Assembly (NCBI GenBank): GCA_025358055.1
Contig: JANYKV010000162.1
Span: 1 to 39,205 of the forward strand
Length of the DNA stretch: 39,205 nucleotides
Origin: Gemmatimonadota bacterium
GTDB lineage: Bacteria; Gemmatimonadota; Gemmatimonadetes; Gemmatimonadales; GWC2-71-9
Direction: 5' to 3'
Under the pieces are notes generated by a model. That model worked only from the letters and a program-made list of their open reading frames with translations, did not search any database and was not told the origin of the DNA. A program made the translations under genes and the position numbers. This document shows, in pieces, positions 16,010 through 27,354 of this stretch. Numbering within the stretch: the first letter of the stretch is position 1; each line of letters begins with the position of its first letter.

Positions 16010-18172
16010 CTAGTGTTTCCCTTTGATCACACCGTCGACCGCTTTGGCGATTGAATCAGCGCGAGCGGCGCGGACGGTATCGCCTTGGGCGCGGAGGGTT
16101 CCTGCCATGCCTCCATACACGATTTGGTAGAGCGATAGAATCGACGCGGAGGGCAGGTCGACCCAGCCGCGCGGACGATGGCGGGTCATGGACCGCCAGT
16201 GATAGGCATCCCACATGAGCTTGTTGGTGCGCCGGAGGTCGGTGTAGCCGAGGTTACCCAGCACGATGTCGCCACCGGGCTTTACGGGGGTCGGCATCAG
16301 TTTCCGCGCCATGCCCTGGGTCACCAGGTATTGGCTGAGTCCAAGGGTCTGGTCCGGATAGCCGCCATCGCTCCAACTAAAATAAATTGGCCGTTTGCCC
16401 AGATTGTCCTTGATCAGAAACGTGGTGACGAGGTCTTTCCGGTCCAGGATGTCCTGCCCGAATTCGATCCGGAGACTGTCCACCATGACACCTTGGCCTT
16501 GCTGGACGCGGACATATTCCGGAAGGCTATCCAGTTGTCGCTCCGTCATGGTGAACACCGGACTGGCGGGTTTGCGCCAGGACGAGACCGAATCTTTGCC
16601 CAGCGCAACACCGGCGACATCGCCTCGCGGTTTCCAGAGATCGATCGAACGCGACGGATCGAAGTCGGGAATCACCCGGCGCCGGATCTGACGATTGTGC
16701 CATTCCGTGTTCATCAGCGAGAGGTTCGCCAAGGTGACATCTCGCCGCACGCCCTCCACCTCCTGGGCATACCAGAGCGGAAAGGTGTCGTTGTCTCCCG
16801 CGGTGATGAGGATGCCGTAGGGTTCAATCGACTCGAGTAGGTCGATGGCGAAATCGCGTGCGGCGTATTCCTCCGCGCGGCTGGCGGTGAGGTGGTTCCC
16901 GAACATCGGAATCAGCGCCAGAGCGAGGACCGGGCTCGCGGCGAGCCACCGCGAGCGGTTGTCTCTCCAGTCACTGAGCCAATCGACCACGCCTTGCATC
17001 GCCGTCCCGAGGCCGACCGCCACCAATGTGCCGAAATAGGCGAACGAGCAGATGAAGAAGTAGTCCCGCTCACGGACTTCGCGGTTGAGTTTCTCGCCTT
17101 CGTCCGCCCGGATCGAAAACCCATATTTGAAATTGAGATAGAAGATCAGGGCGACTGTCACCGTGCCGAGCAACGCAAGGGCCGCGAGGCCGGCGCGACG
17201 ATCTCGGCGGAGCATGGCGACCAGGCCGGTGAGCCCGATGACCGTGAATAACGCTGCTGCCGCGTTGGCGAGCCGAGTCCAGTCTCGCGCGAATTGCCAA
17301 GACCAGTACTGGAGGTAATTCGCGAACTGCCAGGGGAGATCGGCCTGCCGGTCGAAGACGGACGGCTTGCCGTACTGCACACGATTCAACACGTCCCGCA
17401 GTGCGGGGCTGAAGAAGCCAACCGGTTCTCCCTCGTTGATCGCGGGAAATTGCGCCGCGCGAATCGGCAGGAACAGATAGTTGAGGGAGACTCCGATCGC
17501 TGCGGCGAGCAGAACCCCGAGCACGACCTGCCACCGGGTAATGACCCGCCAATCGGTGAAGAGCACGTATATCGCGACCGCAGGCGCCGCCAGCAACCCC
17601 ATGCTGTGGTTGGTGGACGAGAGCGCGATGATGTAGGCGATGAGAATGAGCCATCGGTCGCGGTGCGGCCCCGGTTTGTCGTCACTCCAGTGGACCACGA
17701 GCCACATGACGAGCGCGGTGGACAGAAGCGATACGGTGTACACCTTCTCGTTCACGGTCGACTGATTCCACACGGTCCAGGAAGTCGCTCCGATCAAAAT
17801 CCCGGCGAAGGCCGCAGCCAATCGCGCGCCTCGAGCGGCGACCAGGCCGCGCATCCAACGCTCGGCGACCAGAAACCAGAGGCCTGCCGCCGCGGAACTC
17901 GTCACCGCCGCGAAGAGGTTGATCCGTTTCGCATAGCCCGCCGCCACGGGCAGGAGGCCAAAGGTGTGGGCGAGAATGCTGAAGAGGGGGTTACCCGGCG
18001 GGTGGGGGATGCCCAAAACCTTCGCGGCGGCGATGTATTCGGACGTATCCCAGAAAGCGGTCGTCGGGGCGAGCGTAGCGATATAGATCGCAAGCACCAC
18101 GACGCCACAGGCGAATGCCCAACGATACGGCGGGCCGGATTCTGGTTCGTTCGGTTCGGTCATCGGGTTCAA
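16010..18172 (-). CDS. DUF2723 (TMEM260-like) multipass membrane protein, putative glycosyltransferase
   Basis: The 720-residue protein has an N-terminal multi-TM half (about 10-11 helices up to residue 430) and a C-terminal soluble half. The family signature [24 protein letters not shown] occupies residues about 41-64, with the Asp/Glu of the first loop expected in the active site. DUF2723 (PF11028) is related to human TMEM260, shown to be a protein O-mannosyltransferase, and such enzymes use a polyprenyl- or dolichyl-phosphate sugar donor. Transfer of a sugar to envelope proteins is therefore an inference. ATG 18172 is used, ATG 18163 is possible. It follows purH by 33 nt and precedes the orphan permease. 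Confidence 0.9.
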   Translation of the reverse strand: MNPMTEPNEPESGPPYRWAFACGVVVLAIYIATLAPTTAFWDTSEYIAAAKVLGIPHPPGNPLFSILAHTFGLLPVAAGYAKRINLFAAVTSSAAAGLWFLVAERWMRGLVAARGARLAAAFAGILIGATSWTVWNQSTVNEKVYTVSLLSTALVMWLVVHWSDDKPGPHRDRWLILIAYIIALSSTNHSMGLLAAPAVAIYVLFTDWRVITRWQVVLGVLLAAAIGVSLNYLFLPIRAAQFPAINEGEPVGFFSPALRDVLNRVQYGKPSVFDRQADLPWQFANYLQYWSWQFARDWTRLANAAAALFTVIGLTGLVAMLRRDRRAGLAALALLGTVTVALIFYLNFKYGFSIRADEGEKLNREVRERDYFFICSFAYFGTLVAVGLGTAMQGVVDWLSDWRDNRSRWLAASPVLALALIPMFGNHLTASRAEEYAARDFAIDLLESIEPYGILITAGDNDTFPLWYAQEVEGVRRDVTLANLSLMNTEWHNRQIRRRVIPDFDPSRSIDLWKPRGDVAGVALGKDSVSSWRKPASPVFTMTERQLDSLPEYVRVQQGQGVMVDSLRIEFGQDILDRKDLVTTFLIKDNLGKRPIYFSWSDGGYPDQTLGLSQYLVTQGMARKLMPTPVKPGGDIVLGNLGYTDLRRTNKLMWDAYHWRSMTRHRPRGWVDLPSASILSLYQIVYGGMAGTLRAQGDTVRAARADSIAKAVDGVIKGKH

Positions 18173-18205
18173 TCAATCAAGGGCGTGGGGACGAAAAGAT
18201 CACGA

Positions 18206-19741
18206 TCAATGTCGGAACATGCGGCGACCGGTAAATACCATCGCGATACCGTGCCGGTCGGCCGCGGCGATGACCTCTGCGTCCCGCACGGAACCGCCGG
18301 GCTGGATAACGGAGGTCACTCCCACCTGGGCCGCTTCCTCGAGCCCATCGGCGAAGGGGAAGAATGCGTCCGATGCAAGCGCGCATCCGGGAATGACGTG
18401 TCCCTGTTGATTGGCTTTATGCACGGCCATGAATACGGCGTCCAGCCGGCTCATCTGGCCGGCGCCGATGCCGATCGCCATCTCGTCTCGCGCCAGGAGG
18501 ATGGCGTTCGATTTCACCGCGGCCACCGCAGCCCAGGCAAAGCGAAGGTCATTCCACTCTAACTCGGTCGGCTGGCGTGCCGTCGCCACGGACCAGCCGG
18601 TTTCGGCGGGATCGAATCGGAAGCGATCCTGGACCAAGAACCCGCCCCGGACCCGTTTCCAATCCCAGCCGGACAGACCGCTCCCCGAACCCATGGGGAG
18701 TTCGACAATGCGGAGATTCTTCTTTTCGGCGAAAATGGCCAACGCCTCATCGTGCACCGAGGGGGCGACGATCACCTCAACAAAGAGGTCTCGGAGCGCC
18801 TCGGCGATGGACCGATCGAGCACGGTATTGAACGCGATGACCGAGCCGAACGCCGAGACGGGGTCGGTGGCGCGCGCACGCTGCAGGGCCTCGAGACCGG
18901 TCCGTCCGATCGCGATTCCGCATGGCGTCGTATGCTTGACGATGGCGCATGCCGGCCGATTCGTAAACAGTTCAACCGTAGTGGCCGCGGCATCCAGGTC
19001 CAACAGATTGTTGAACGAGAGCTCTTTGCCCTGGCGTTGGGTGAGGTCGCGAATGCCGCGCGGTTCGTCGCTCGAGTACAAGGCTGCCCGTTGATCGGGG
19101 TTCTCGCCATACCGGAGGAGTTGAAGCCGCTCCACCGCCAGCGTCATCCGCGACGGGAGCGCTTCATCTCTCGCGCTGAGGTAAGTGGCAATCGCCGTGT
19201 CGTAGCTCGCGGTGTGGGTGAAGACTTTCGCCGCCAGCTCCTGGCGGACGTTTGATGGCACCCCACCCTTGCGCAACCAATCGAGGACGCGATTGTAGTC
19301 GGAGGGGTCGACCACGGGAATCACATAGGCATGATTCTTTGCGGAGGAGCGCAACATCGAAGGGCCGCCCACATCGATGTTCTCAATCGCATCTTCAAAG
19401 GATGCGCCGGGGATCGCAATGGTCGCCTGGAACGGGTAGAGGTTTACAGCAACGAGCCCGAACGGCAGGATTCCGTGGGTCTGTAGGGCGGCTTGATGTT
19501 GAGGCAAATCGGGTCGGGCAAGCAGGCCGGCGTGAATGGCGGGGTGGAGCGTCTTGACCCGCCCGTCGAGGATTTCCGGAAAGTGGGTGACTTCCTCGAC
19601 CGTGGTGACCGCGAGACCGGCTTTCCGGAGGGAGGCGGCTGTGCCGCCGGTCGAAACGATTTCCCAGCCGAGGTCGATGAGGCCCTGGGCGAAAGAGACG
19701 ATGCCTCGCTTGTCGCTTACGGAAATCAGGGCGCGTGGCAT
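18206..19741 (-). CDS. purH: Bifunctional AICAR transformylase/IMP cyclohydrolase
   Basis: The 511-residue enzyme performs the last two steps of IMP synthesis: formylation of AICAR with 10-formyl-THF and ring closure. The N-terminal MGS-like IMP cyclohydrolase domain (about 1-145, [35 protein letters not shown]) and the C-terminal AICARFT domain are complete, with RYGENPDQ, the Lys/His pair in IVKHTTPCG and the KSNAI...IGAGQMSR stretch. ATG 19741 begins with the standard RALISVSDK strand; in-frame sequence further upstream is a shadow of purN. The start lies inside the last 16 nt of purN, so they are coupled, which fits their shared pathway and folate cofactor. Confidence 0.97.
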   Translation of the reverse strand: MPRALISVSDKRGIVSFAQGLIDLGWEIVSTGGTAASLRKAGLAVTTVEEVTHFPEILDGRVKTLHPAIHAGLLARPDLPQHQAALQTHGILPFGLVAVNLYPFQATIAIPGASFEDAIENIDVGGPSMLRSSAKNHAYVIPVVDPSDYNRVLDWLRKGGVPSNVRQELAAKVFTHTASYDTAIATYLSARDEALPSRMTLAVERLQLLRYGENPDQRAALYSSDEPRGIRDLTQRQGKELSFNNLLDLDAAATTVELFTNRPACAIVKHTTPCGIAIGRTGLEALQRARATDPVSAFGSVIAFNTVLDRSIAEALRDLFVEVIVAPSVHDEALAIFAEKKNLRIVELPMGSGSGLSGWDWKRVRGGFLVQDRFRFDPAETGWSVATARQPTELEWNDLRFAWAAVAAVKSNAILLARDEMAIGIGAGQMSRLDAVFMAVHKANQQGHVIPGCALASDAFFPFADGLEEAAQVGVTSVIQPGGSVRDAEVIAAADRHGIAMVFTGRRMFRH

Positions 19742-20373
19742 ACGGAATTCTTCCCCGAGGTTTGTGCTTCCGGCGGGTCGGACCGGTCGAGAGCAAAAGG
19801 CACCGGTCGTCCGGCGCGTGCCGCAGCCAGCACCGCCGCGGGCAAGAGCCGGTGCTCCGCCTGGAGGACGCGCTCGGCCAGCGTATCCGGGGTATCCCCG
19901 CCGTGAACCGGCACTCGGATCTGGCCCAGAGTCGCGCCGCGATCGTACTCCTCGTCCACCAGATGCACCGTTGCTCCCGTTTCTTGAACACCACCAGCTA
20001 GCACCGCTTCGTGCACTCGGTGACCGTACATCCCAGGTCCCCCGAAGGACGGAAGTAACGCCGGATGGATATTGATGATGCGATCCCGGTAGTGCGCGAT
20101 GACTGCCGAGGGAACCAGTCTCAAGAACCCGGCGAGCACAATGAGATCGACTTTCGCCTCGCTCAGCCGGCCCAGCCATTCCGCACCGTCACTTGGAGCG
20201 ACCAGGACAGCGGTAGCAATTCCTCGCGCCCGCGCGTACTCGAGCCCAGGGGCACTTGCCCGGTTGCTCAGGACCAGAACAACCCTCGCGGGAGCGTCCG
20301 GACCGAGTGCCGTGACCAGGGCCACGAGATTGCTGCCCCGGCCCGAAATGCACACGGCGATACGCATCGGCAT
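19726..20373 (-). CDS. purN: Phosphoribosylglycinamide formyltransferase (10-formyl-THF dependent)
   Basis: About 215 residues from ATG 20373 (ATG 20367 is equally possible); this matches the usual 190-220. PurN formylates GAR in purine synthesis. The nucleotide-binding MRIAVCISGRGSNL start, the catalytic NIHPALLPSF (Asn/His) and the HLVDEEYDRGATLGQ loop with the catalytic Asp are visible. It overlaps purH by 16 nt and lies 115 nt after gmhB; the gap may hold a promoter. Confidence 0.97.
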   Translation of the reverse strand: MPMRIAVCISGRGSNLVALVTALGPDAPARVVLVLSNRASAPGLEYARARGIATAVLVAPSDGAEWLGRLSEAKVDLIVLAGFLRLVPSAVIAHYRDRIINIHPALLPSFGGPGMYGHRVHEAVLAGGVQETGATVHLVDEEYDRGATLGQIRVPVHGGDTPDTLAERVLQAEHRLLPAAVLAAARAGRPVPFALDRSDPPEAQTSGKNSVCHAP

Positions 20374-20488
20374 GGCGGTGGAAGCTAATCTCCCGTAAGG
20401 GTTTCGCCTAGAGATGCAGGGGGCTGACGAGGCCACTCCGAGACGCTTTGAGCCGGGTGGTTTGCTGCCGAGGAGGCATGGTGCCGAT

Positions 20489-21037
20489 CTAGCGCGCGGC
20501 GGCCAGCACGATGTCCACCGCGGCCGAAAGGTCGGGGGCCACCAGGAAACCTTCGGCCGCCGCTACGAGCGTGTGTTTCGCACCCTGTCCGGTTTGCACC
20601 AGAATTCCGGTGCCTCCCACCACCGTGGCCGGACGGACGTCACTCATACGGTCACCGATCCACCACCCGGTTCCGAGATCCACGCCGAATCGCTCCGCCG
20701 CCTGCCGGTAGTGGAGGAGGCCAGGTTTTCTGCATTGGCATGCGCCGGAAATCTCCGGATGATGGGGACAGTGGAAGCATGCCGAGATCACCGCGCCTGC
20801 GGCGCTGAGAAGGCCCAGGAATCGGGACTCCACCGTCTGGTAGTCGGCCTCACTCAGGAGTCCGCGGGCGATGCCCGATTGATTGGTGACAACGACGACG
20901 ATCGCCCCGGCGTCGGTGAGCCGCCTGATGGCCGCCGCGGCCCCGGGGAGGAGCCGGACCGAGTTGGGGTCGCTCAGAAAACCGGGATCCTCAATGATGG
21001 TTCCATCGCGGTCGAGGAAGACGGTGAGTCGGCTCAT
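20489..21037 (-). CDS. gmhB: D-glycero-D-manno-heptose-1,7-bisphosphate 7-phosphatase family HAD hydrolase
   Basis: The 182-residue HAD-superfamily phosphatase removes the 7-phosphate from heptose bisphosphate in the ADP-heptose pathway for LPS core. FLDRDGT supplies the nucleophile Asp9 and Asp11, VVVTNQSG is motif II, and the family-specific zinc loop CFHCPHHPE...CQCRKP is complete, followed by the GDRMSD motif IV. Histidinol-phosphatase is a related alternative, but the zinc loop with CRKP fits GmhB. Its start overlaps the selA stop by 4 nt (ATGA). Its presence supports a heptose-containing outer membrane. Confidence 0.92.
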   Translation of the reverse strand: MSRLTVFLDRDGTIIEDPGFLSDPNSVRLLPGAAAAIRRLTDAGAIVVVVTNQSGIARGLLSEADYQTVESRFLGLLSAAGAVISACFHCPHHPEISGACQCRKPGLLHYRQAAERFGVDLGTGWWIGDRMSDVRPATVVGGTGILVQTGQGAKHTLVAAAEGFLVAPDLSAAVDIVLAAAR

Positions 21038-22392
21038 CCGCCAGCCACTGCCGCGAGAAGCCGACCCACCTCCGCGAAGGAATCTTCCGGGAGAGTACGC
21101 GGGTCCAGGAGGACACGGCCTTCCGAGACCCGAGCCACGAGAGGTGGCCGCGACAGTCGAAGGCGTAAGGCCATGCCATCGGCGCCGAGTGCCCCAGGAT
21201 CCAAGGCGACGAGCACCGTGGGAAGCATGGCGTTGGGAAAGGCCCCGCCGCCGACAGCGGACTCACCCGAGAGCAGCGTCGGGTGGTAGGTGTCCGGGAC
21301 ATATGCCACGAGTTTGGCCGCGCGCGTTTGCAGCTCGTCCGGCGAAAGCGTCAGCATCGCGAGAACCGGAACCTGCCGAATTGCGGCCTCCGGCGAGTGG
21401 TAGAGTGCGAGGGTAGCTTCGAGGGCAGAGAGGGTGAGCTTGTCAGCGCGAAGGGCTCGCGCCAGTGGGTTCTTCCGGCAGCGCGCCACGAGGGCCCGTA
21501 CGCCGGCGAGGCAGCCCGCCTGCGGGCCGCCCAGCAGCTTGTCGCCACTGAAGACAACCAAATCCGCTCCGGCGGCGACGCCATCCTGCACCCGGGGTTC
21601 GCCGGTCAGACCAAACGCGGTCAGATCGACGAGGAGTCCACTTCCGAGGTCGGCGACTAACGGCAGGTGCCGAGCGCGGGCGAGTATGGCCAGATCGGGA
21701 AGCGGACAGGACTCGACGAAACCGCGCTGCTCGAAGTTCGATCGATGGACGGAGAGGATCGCTCCAGTCCGGTCGCTGATGGCCTTCTCGTAATCTCCGA
21801 GTCGCGTCCGATTGGTGGTTCCGACCTCACGGAGGATGGCTCCGCTCCGTTCCATGATATCAGGGATTCGGAACGAGCCACCGATCTCAATCAACTCGCC
21901 ACGAGAGATGATGACTTCGCGCCCTGGCGCGAGTTCATTGAGAGCGAGCACCAAAGCGCCAGCGGCGTTATTCACCACGAGAGCATCCTCGGTGCCGGCG
22001 AGGGCGGCGAGGAGCGAGGCGCAGTGATCGCTTCGGCTGCCCCGGCTTCCGGTGGCGAGGTCGTACTCGAGCGTGCTGTAGCCGGAGGCAACCTCGGTAA
22101 CGGCACGGATCGCCGCGGCGGCGAGCGGGGCGCGGCCCAGATTGGTGTGGAGCACGACGCCGGTTGCGTTGAGAAGGCGGTGCAGGGAAGGGGTCGCTCG
22201 CCGTTCCACCCGTTCTTTTATTTCAGATGCCCAGTTGTCCGGCGGAGCCATGACGCCACTCCGGACCTCAGCGAGCGCATCCCGAATGGCTGCAACCAGA
22301 AGATTCCGTGGGGTGCCTTGTCCCACCGCCTGGACGTCCGGATCGCCGAGGAGTCGATCCACCGAGGGAAGGGCGCGGCGGGGGTCGGTCAT
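21034..22392 (-). CDS. selA: L-seryl-tRNA(Sec) selenium transferase
   Basis: The 452-residue PLP enzyme converts Ser-tRNA(Sec) to Sec-tRNA(Sec) with selenophosphate. Length fits (about 460). It carries the N-terminal RRALPSVDRLL stretch, HTNLGRAPL, and the PLP lysine in VVFSGDKLLGGPQAG (Lys285). Start ATG 22392 overlaps the stop of the Big_5 lipoprotein gene by 4 nt and its own end overlaps gmhB by 4 nt, so it is coupled within this operon. No selB, selC (tRNA-Sec) or selD lies in the window. SelA-like proteins without the rest of the system are known, so a Sec role rests on those genes being elsewhere in the genome. Confidence 0.93.
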   Translation of the reverse strand: MTDPRRALPSVDRLLGDPDVQAVGQGTPRNLLVAAIRDALAEVRSGVMAPPDNWASEIKERVERRATPSLHRLLNATGVVLHTNLGRAPLAAAAIRAVTEVASGYSTLEYDLATGSRGSRSDHCASLLAALAGTEDALVVNNAAGALVLALNELAPGREVIISRGELIEIGGSFRIPDIMERSGAILREVGTTNRTRLGDYEKAISDRTGAILSVHRSNFEQRGFVESCPLPDLAILARARHLPLVADLGSGLLVDLTAFGLTGEPRVQDGVAAGADLVVFSGDKLLGGPQAGCLAGVRALVARCRKNPLARALRADKLTLSALEATLALYHSPEAAIRQVPVLAMLTLSPDELQTRAAKLVAYVPDTYHPTLLSGESAVGGGAFPNAMLPTVLVALDPGALGADGMALRLRLSRPPLVARVSEGRVLLDPRTLPEDSFAEVGRLLAAVAGG

Positions 22393-23980
22393 TCGTAGAG
22401 TTCCAATCGCTGCGGCTTCATCGGCTTGCTCGCGGTGGTATCGGCCTTGGCCTTAGCGGAGTCGGGCTTGGCCTTGGACGAATCGGGCTTGGTCTTAGAC
22501 GAATCGACTTTGGCCTTGGACGAATCGGGCCTGGGCCTGGCGGGATCAGCGGGAGCCTTGGGTGCTTCCTTCGGCGCTGTTTCCTTGCCCTTCTTCTTTC
22601 CGGCCTCGGCCTTCTTGACGGAGTCGGCTTTCGTCTTGAGCGAGTCGGCCTTCGCCTTCGTTGTATCGATCACGACCTTCTTAGGAACTGGGATCTTGGT
22701 CCCCGCGATTGGGCTGGAGGCGACCCGATTCACGTTCTGGATGCCGCGGACTTCGATTATGTAACCTTTTCCCGGGACCAAGGCGTCCACCGTCCGGAGT
22801 ACGAGCTTGTCGTACAGGGGAGGTTTGGTCTTTAGCGGAAGCTGACTGGTCGAGTCGACTGGCGGAATCTTGATGCCGGTGCGCGCCGCCCGCCTCCGCG
22901 CGGCGGCCGCGGTGGCCGCCGCGCGGGATCGGAGTATGCTGTCCGCTCTAACGCTATCGGCTCGCAGGCTGTCCGCGTGCACTTTGGCAAGGGAGTCTTT
23001 TTTCGCCCTGAGCGAGTCCGGTAGGACGGAGTCGCCCGCGGCCGGTTTTGGTTTAGCGGCGTACAGGCTGTCATACAATTTTTGCGGGAGGATGTCGGCG
23101 ATTTTGACCACGGTCGAGTCGGGCAGCGCGAGGAGGCGGACCGAATCGACCGTGACGTGCTGGTAGGGGTTCACCATTTGGGAAAACGATAGTACCACGG
23201 ACATGCTGTCGCGGGCCTGGACCGTCATGCGGGGGCCGAGAGAGTCATGCTTGAACGCCCAAATCTCGCCCACGGAGTCCCGGCCCGCCTCCACTCGCAG
23301 CGAGTCGTAGCTTTCGCGGGGATCGCGCCGGAGGTTGTTGTTCTGGTCGAGCACTCCATAGACCAGGTACTCACCTTTGGGCAACGGCCCGAAACGAAAC
23401 CGTCCGTTCGAGTCCGCCATGGTTCGATAGGAAAGGCTGTCCGGCAGGTGCACCGCCTCGATCAGCGCCCGGCCGGACATCCGTTGGGTGGTCCAGTCCA
23501 CCACCACGCCGATCAAGCTGTCCGTGGGGAGCGCGCCACCGGTCGCGAATGTGAGGGTTTTGGTGGTTGAGCCCTTCATGCGGTTGTTGCGCAGATCGAC
23601 AATGCCACCGAGCAGCTCAATTCGATAGATCCGGTTCGGCTTCCAGCCGTGTTTCGGGCGGACCAAGATTCGCTCCCGCTTCCAGCGGACCACCGGGACT
23701 TCCGAGTCCGGGGAGAGGATTACCATGCGCTCCAGGTCGCCGGTGCCGAGTCCGAAGTTCGGGCTTCCGCCTTCGGAAATGACCTCGTCGAAGCGAAACT
23801 CCGCGAACCCTTCAAAGTCGGGGTAGACCCCTGCGGAATCGGGGCGGGTGGACAGCAGCACCGGCGGACTTCGATCCGGAGGCCCGCCGGGCGGAGGTGC
23901 TACCCGGGCGCAGGCCAACACGACGCATGCTGCGACGGCCACTCCTCCCGTAAACTGGAGCAGCCGGCGGACCGGGGGAT

Positions 23981-23990
<10 letters not shown>
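22389..23990 (-). CDS. Big_5 (SbsA-like) Ig-domain lipoprotein with Lys/Ser/Asp repeat tail
   Basis: The 533-residue protein starts at TTG 23990 (valS ends 10 nt into it). A signal peptide ends in a lipobox-like VVLAC (about residue 27). Residues about 40-150 form an SbsA-type Ig-like domain (SPPVLLSTRPDSAGV, FAEFRFDEVISEG, YRIELLGGIVDLRNN); residues about 170-240 resemble a carboxypeptidase-regulatory/CarboxypepD_reg-like fold (DSNGRFRFGPLPKGEYLVYG). A Ser/Arg/Asp stretch (about 325-360) and a C-terminal Lys/Ser/Asp-rich tail (about 435-525, units such as DSSKAKPDS) follow. This architecture is common in Bacteroidota and Gemmatimonadota envelope proteins. Role unknown; structural or glycan binding is inferred. 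It lies between valS and selA. Confidence 0.82.
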
Positions 23991-26673
<2,683 letters not shown>

Positions 26674-26677
<4 letters not shown>

Positions 26678-27135
26678 GCGGACTGAGGTTCCTCCGGCGC
26701 GAAGTCCTCCCGAGGGAAATCGTCCTCACCGCGGACCAGTATGGAATTGACGATGTCGAACGCGCCCGCGGCGGAGGTGGCTACCCGGATGGCGCGGGCT
26801 CGCTGCGTGCGGTTGAGGGCCCACCCGTGGAGTTCGAGCGAGCCCCGGCCCGCGGGGAGCACTTCCAGTTCGAGATCCTGGAGGACGGAGTCGTTCGTCA
26901 ACGCGCGCCGGACCTGACCCGCGGTTTGGCTCGTGACCTCGGAGGGCGAGGGCGCCGTGCCGCGCCACCGACGGACGAGGCTCGTGATGGATTCGGAAGA
27001 CACGCCGCCGACCAGCTCGCCCAGGACAAAACCGGCCGCCGTGCCCAGGCCAAAAACGACAGTGGCCCAGAGGGCCAACTCTCCCAACCCGTGGTCGGGC
27101 GAACTCGCGCGCGCGTGTGCAGAACGGTGACTCAT
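26674..27135 (-). CDS. BON-domain protein with single TM anchor
   Basis: The 153-residue protein has one TM segment at about 17-43 (LALWATVVFGLGTAAGFVLGELVGG) and a BON-like domain at about 70-135 (VRRALTNDSVLQDLELEV ... LELHGWALNRTQRARAIRVA ... VNSILVR), a fold associated with phospholipid or periplasmic ligand binding and with osmotic-shock proteins. The start ATG 27135 is the first gene of the long minus-strand block, so its promoter (about 27136-27200) likely drives valS and following genes; an AT-rich CTATTAAGTT lies just upstream. The role in relation to valS is unclear. Confidence 0.78.
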
Positions 27136-27204
27136 GGCGTTAACTTAATAGACTGTTGGCCGGCCGCGCAGGTCGCTGGATTCACATTTTCCCGTGCACA
27201 CACC

Positions 27205-27354
27205 ATGGTCGATCGCCCCACAACAACCGTCGCAGGCTCCAAGATGCAGTGGGTCGCGTTGCTGCTCATTGGGCTCCTTGGGATCGGGCTGTTTTTCTGG
27301 TTCGAACGGACCACGCCCACGATTGTCACCCCGGAAATCGAGGCCCAGCCGTGA
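27205..27354 (+). CDS. Small single-TM membrane protein overlapping thrS
   Basis: A 49-residue product starts at ATG 27205. The N-terminal 15 residues are polar, residues about 16-32 are strongly hydrophobic (WVALLLIGLLGIGLFFWF) and the C-terminal tail is PEIEAQP. Its TGA at 27352-27354 overlaps the GTG start of thrS at 27351, giving GTGA, so the two are probably translationally coupled. No known family; it could be a leader peptide or a membrane-inserted small protein. Evidence that it is translated is the start-stop coupling and the good TM segment, not homology. Confidence 0.5.
   Translation: MVDRPTTTVAGSKMQWVALLLIGLLGIGLFFWFERTTPTIVTPEIEAQP

Noticed and set aside
17294..18562. 422-codon plus-strand open frame
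   Set aside because: Antisense to the DUF2723 and purH genes; low-complexity composition and no homology pattern.
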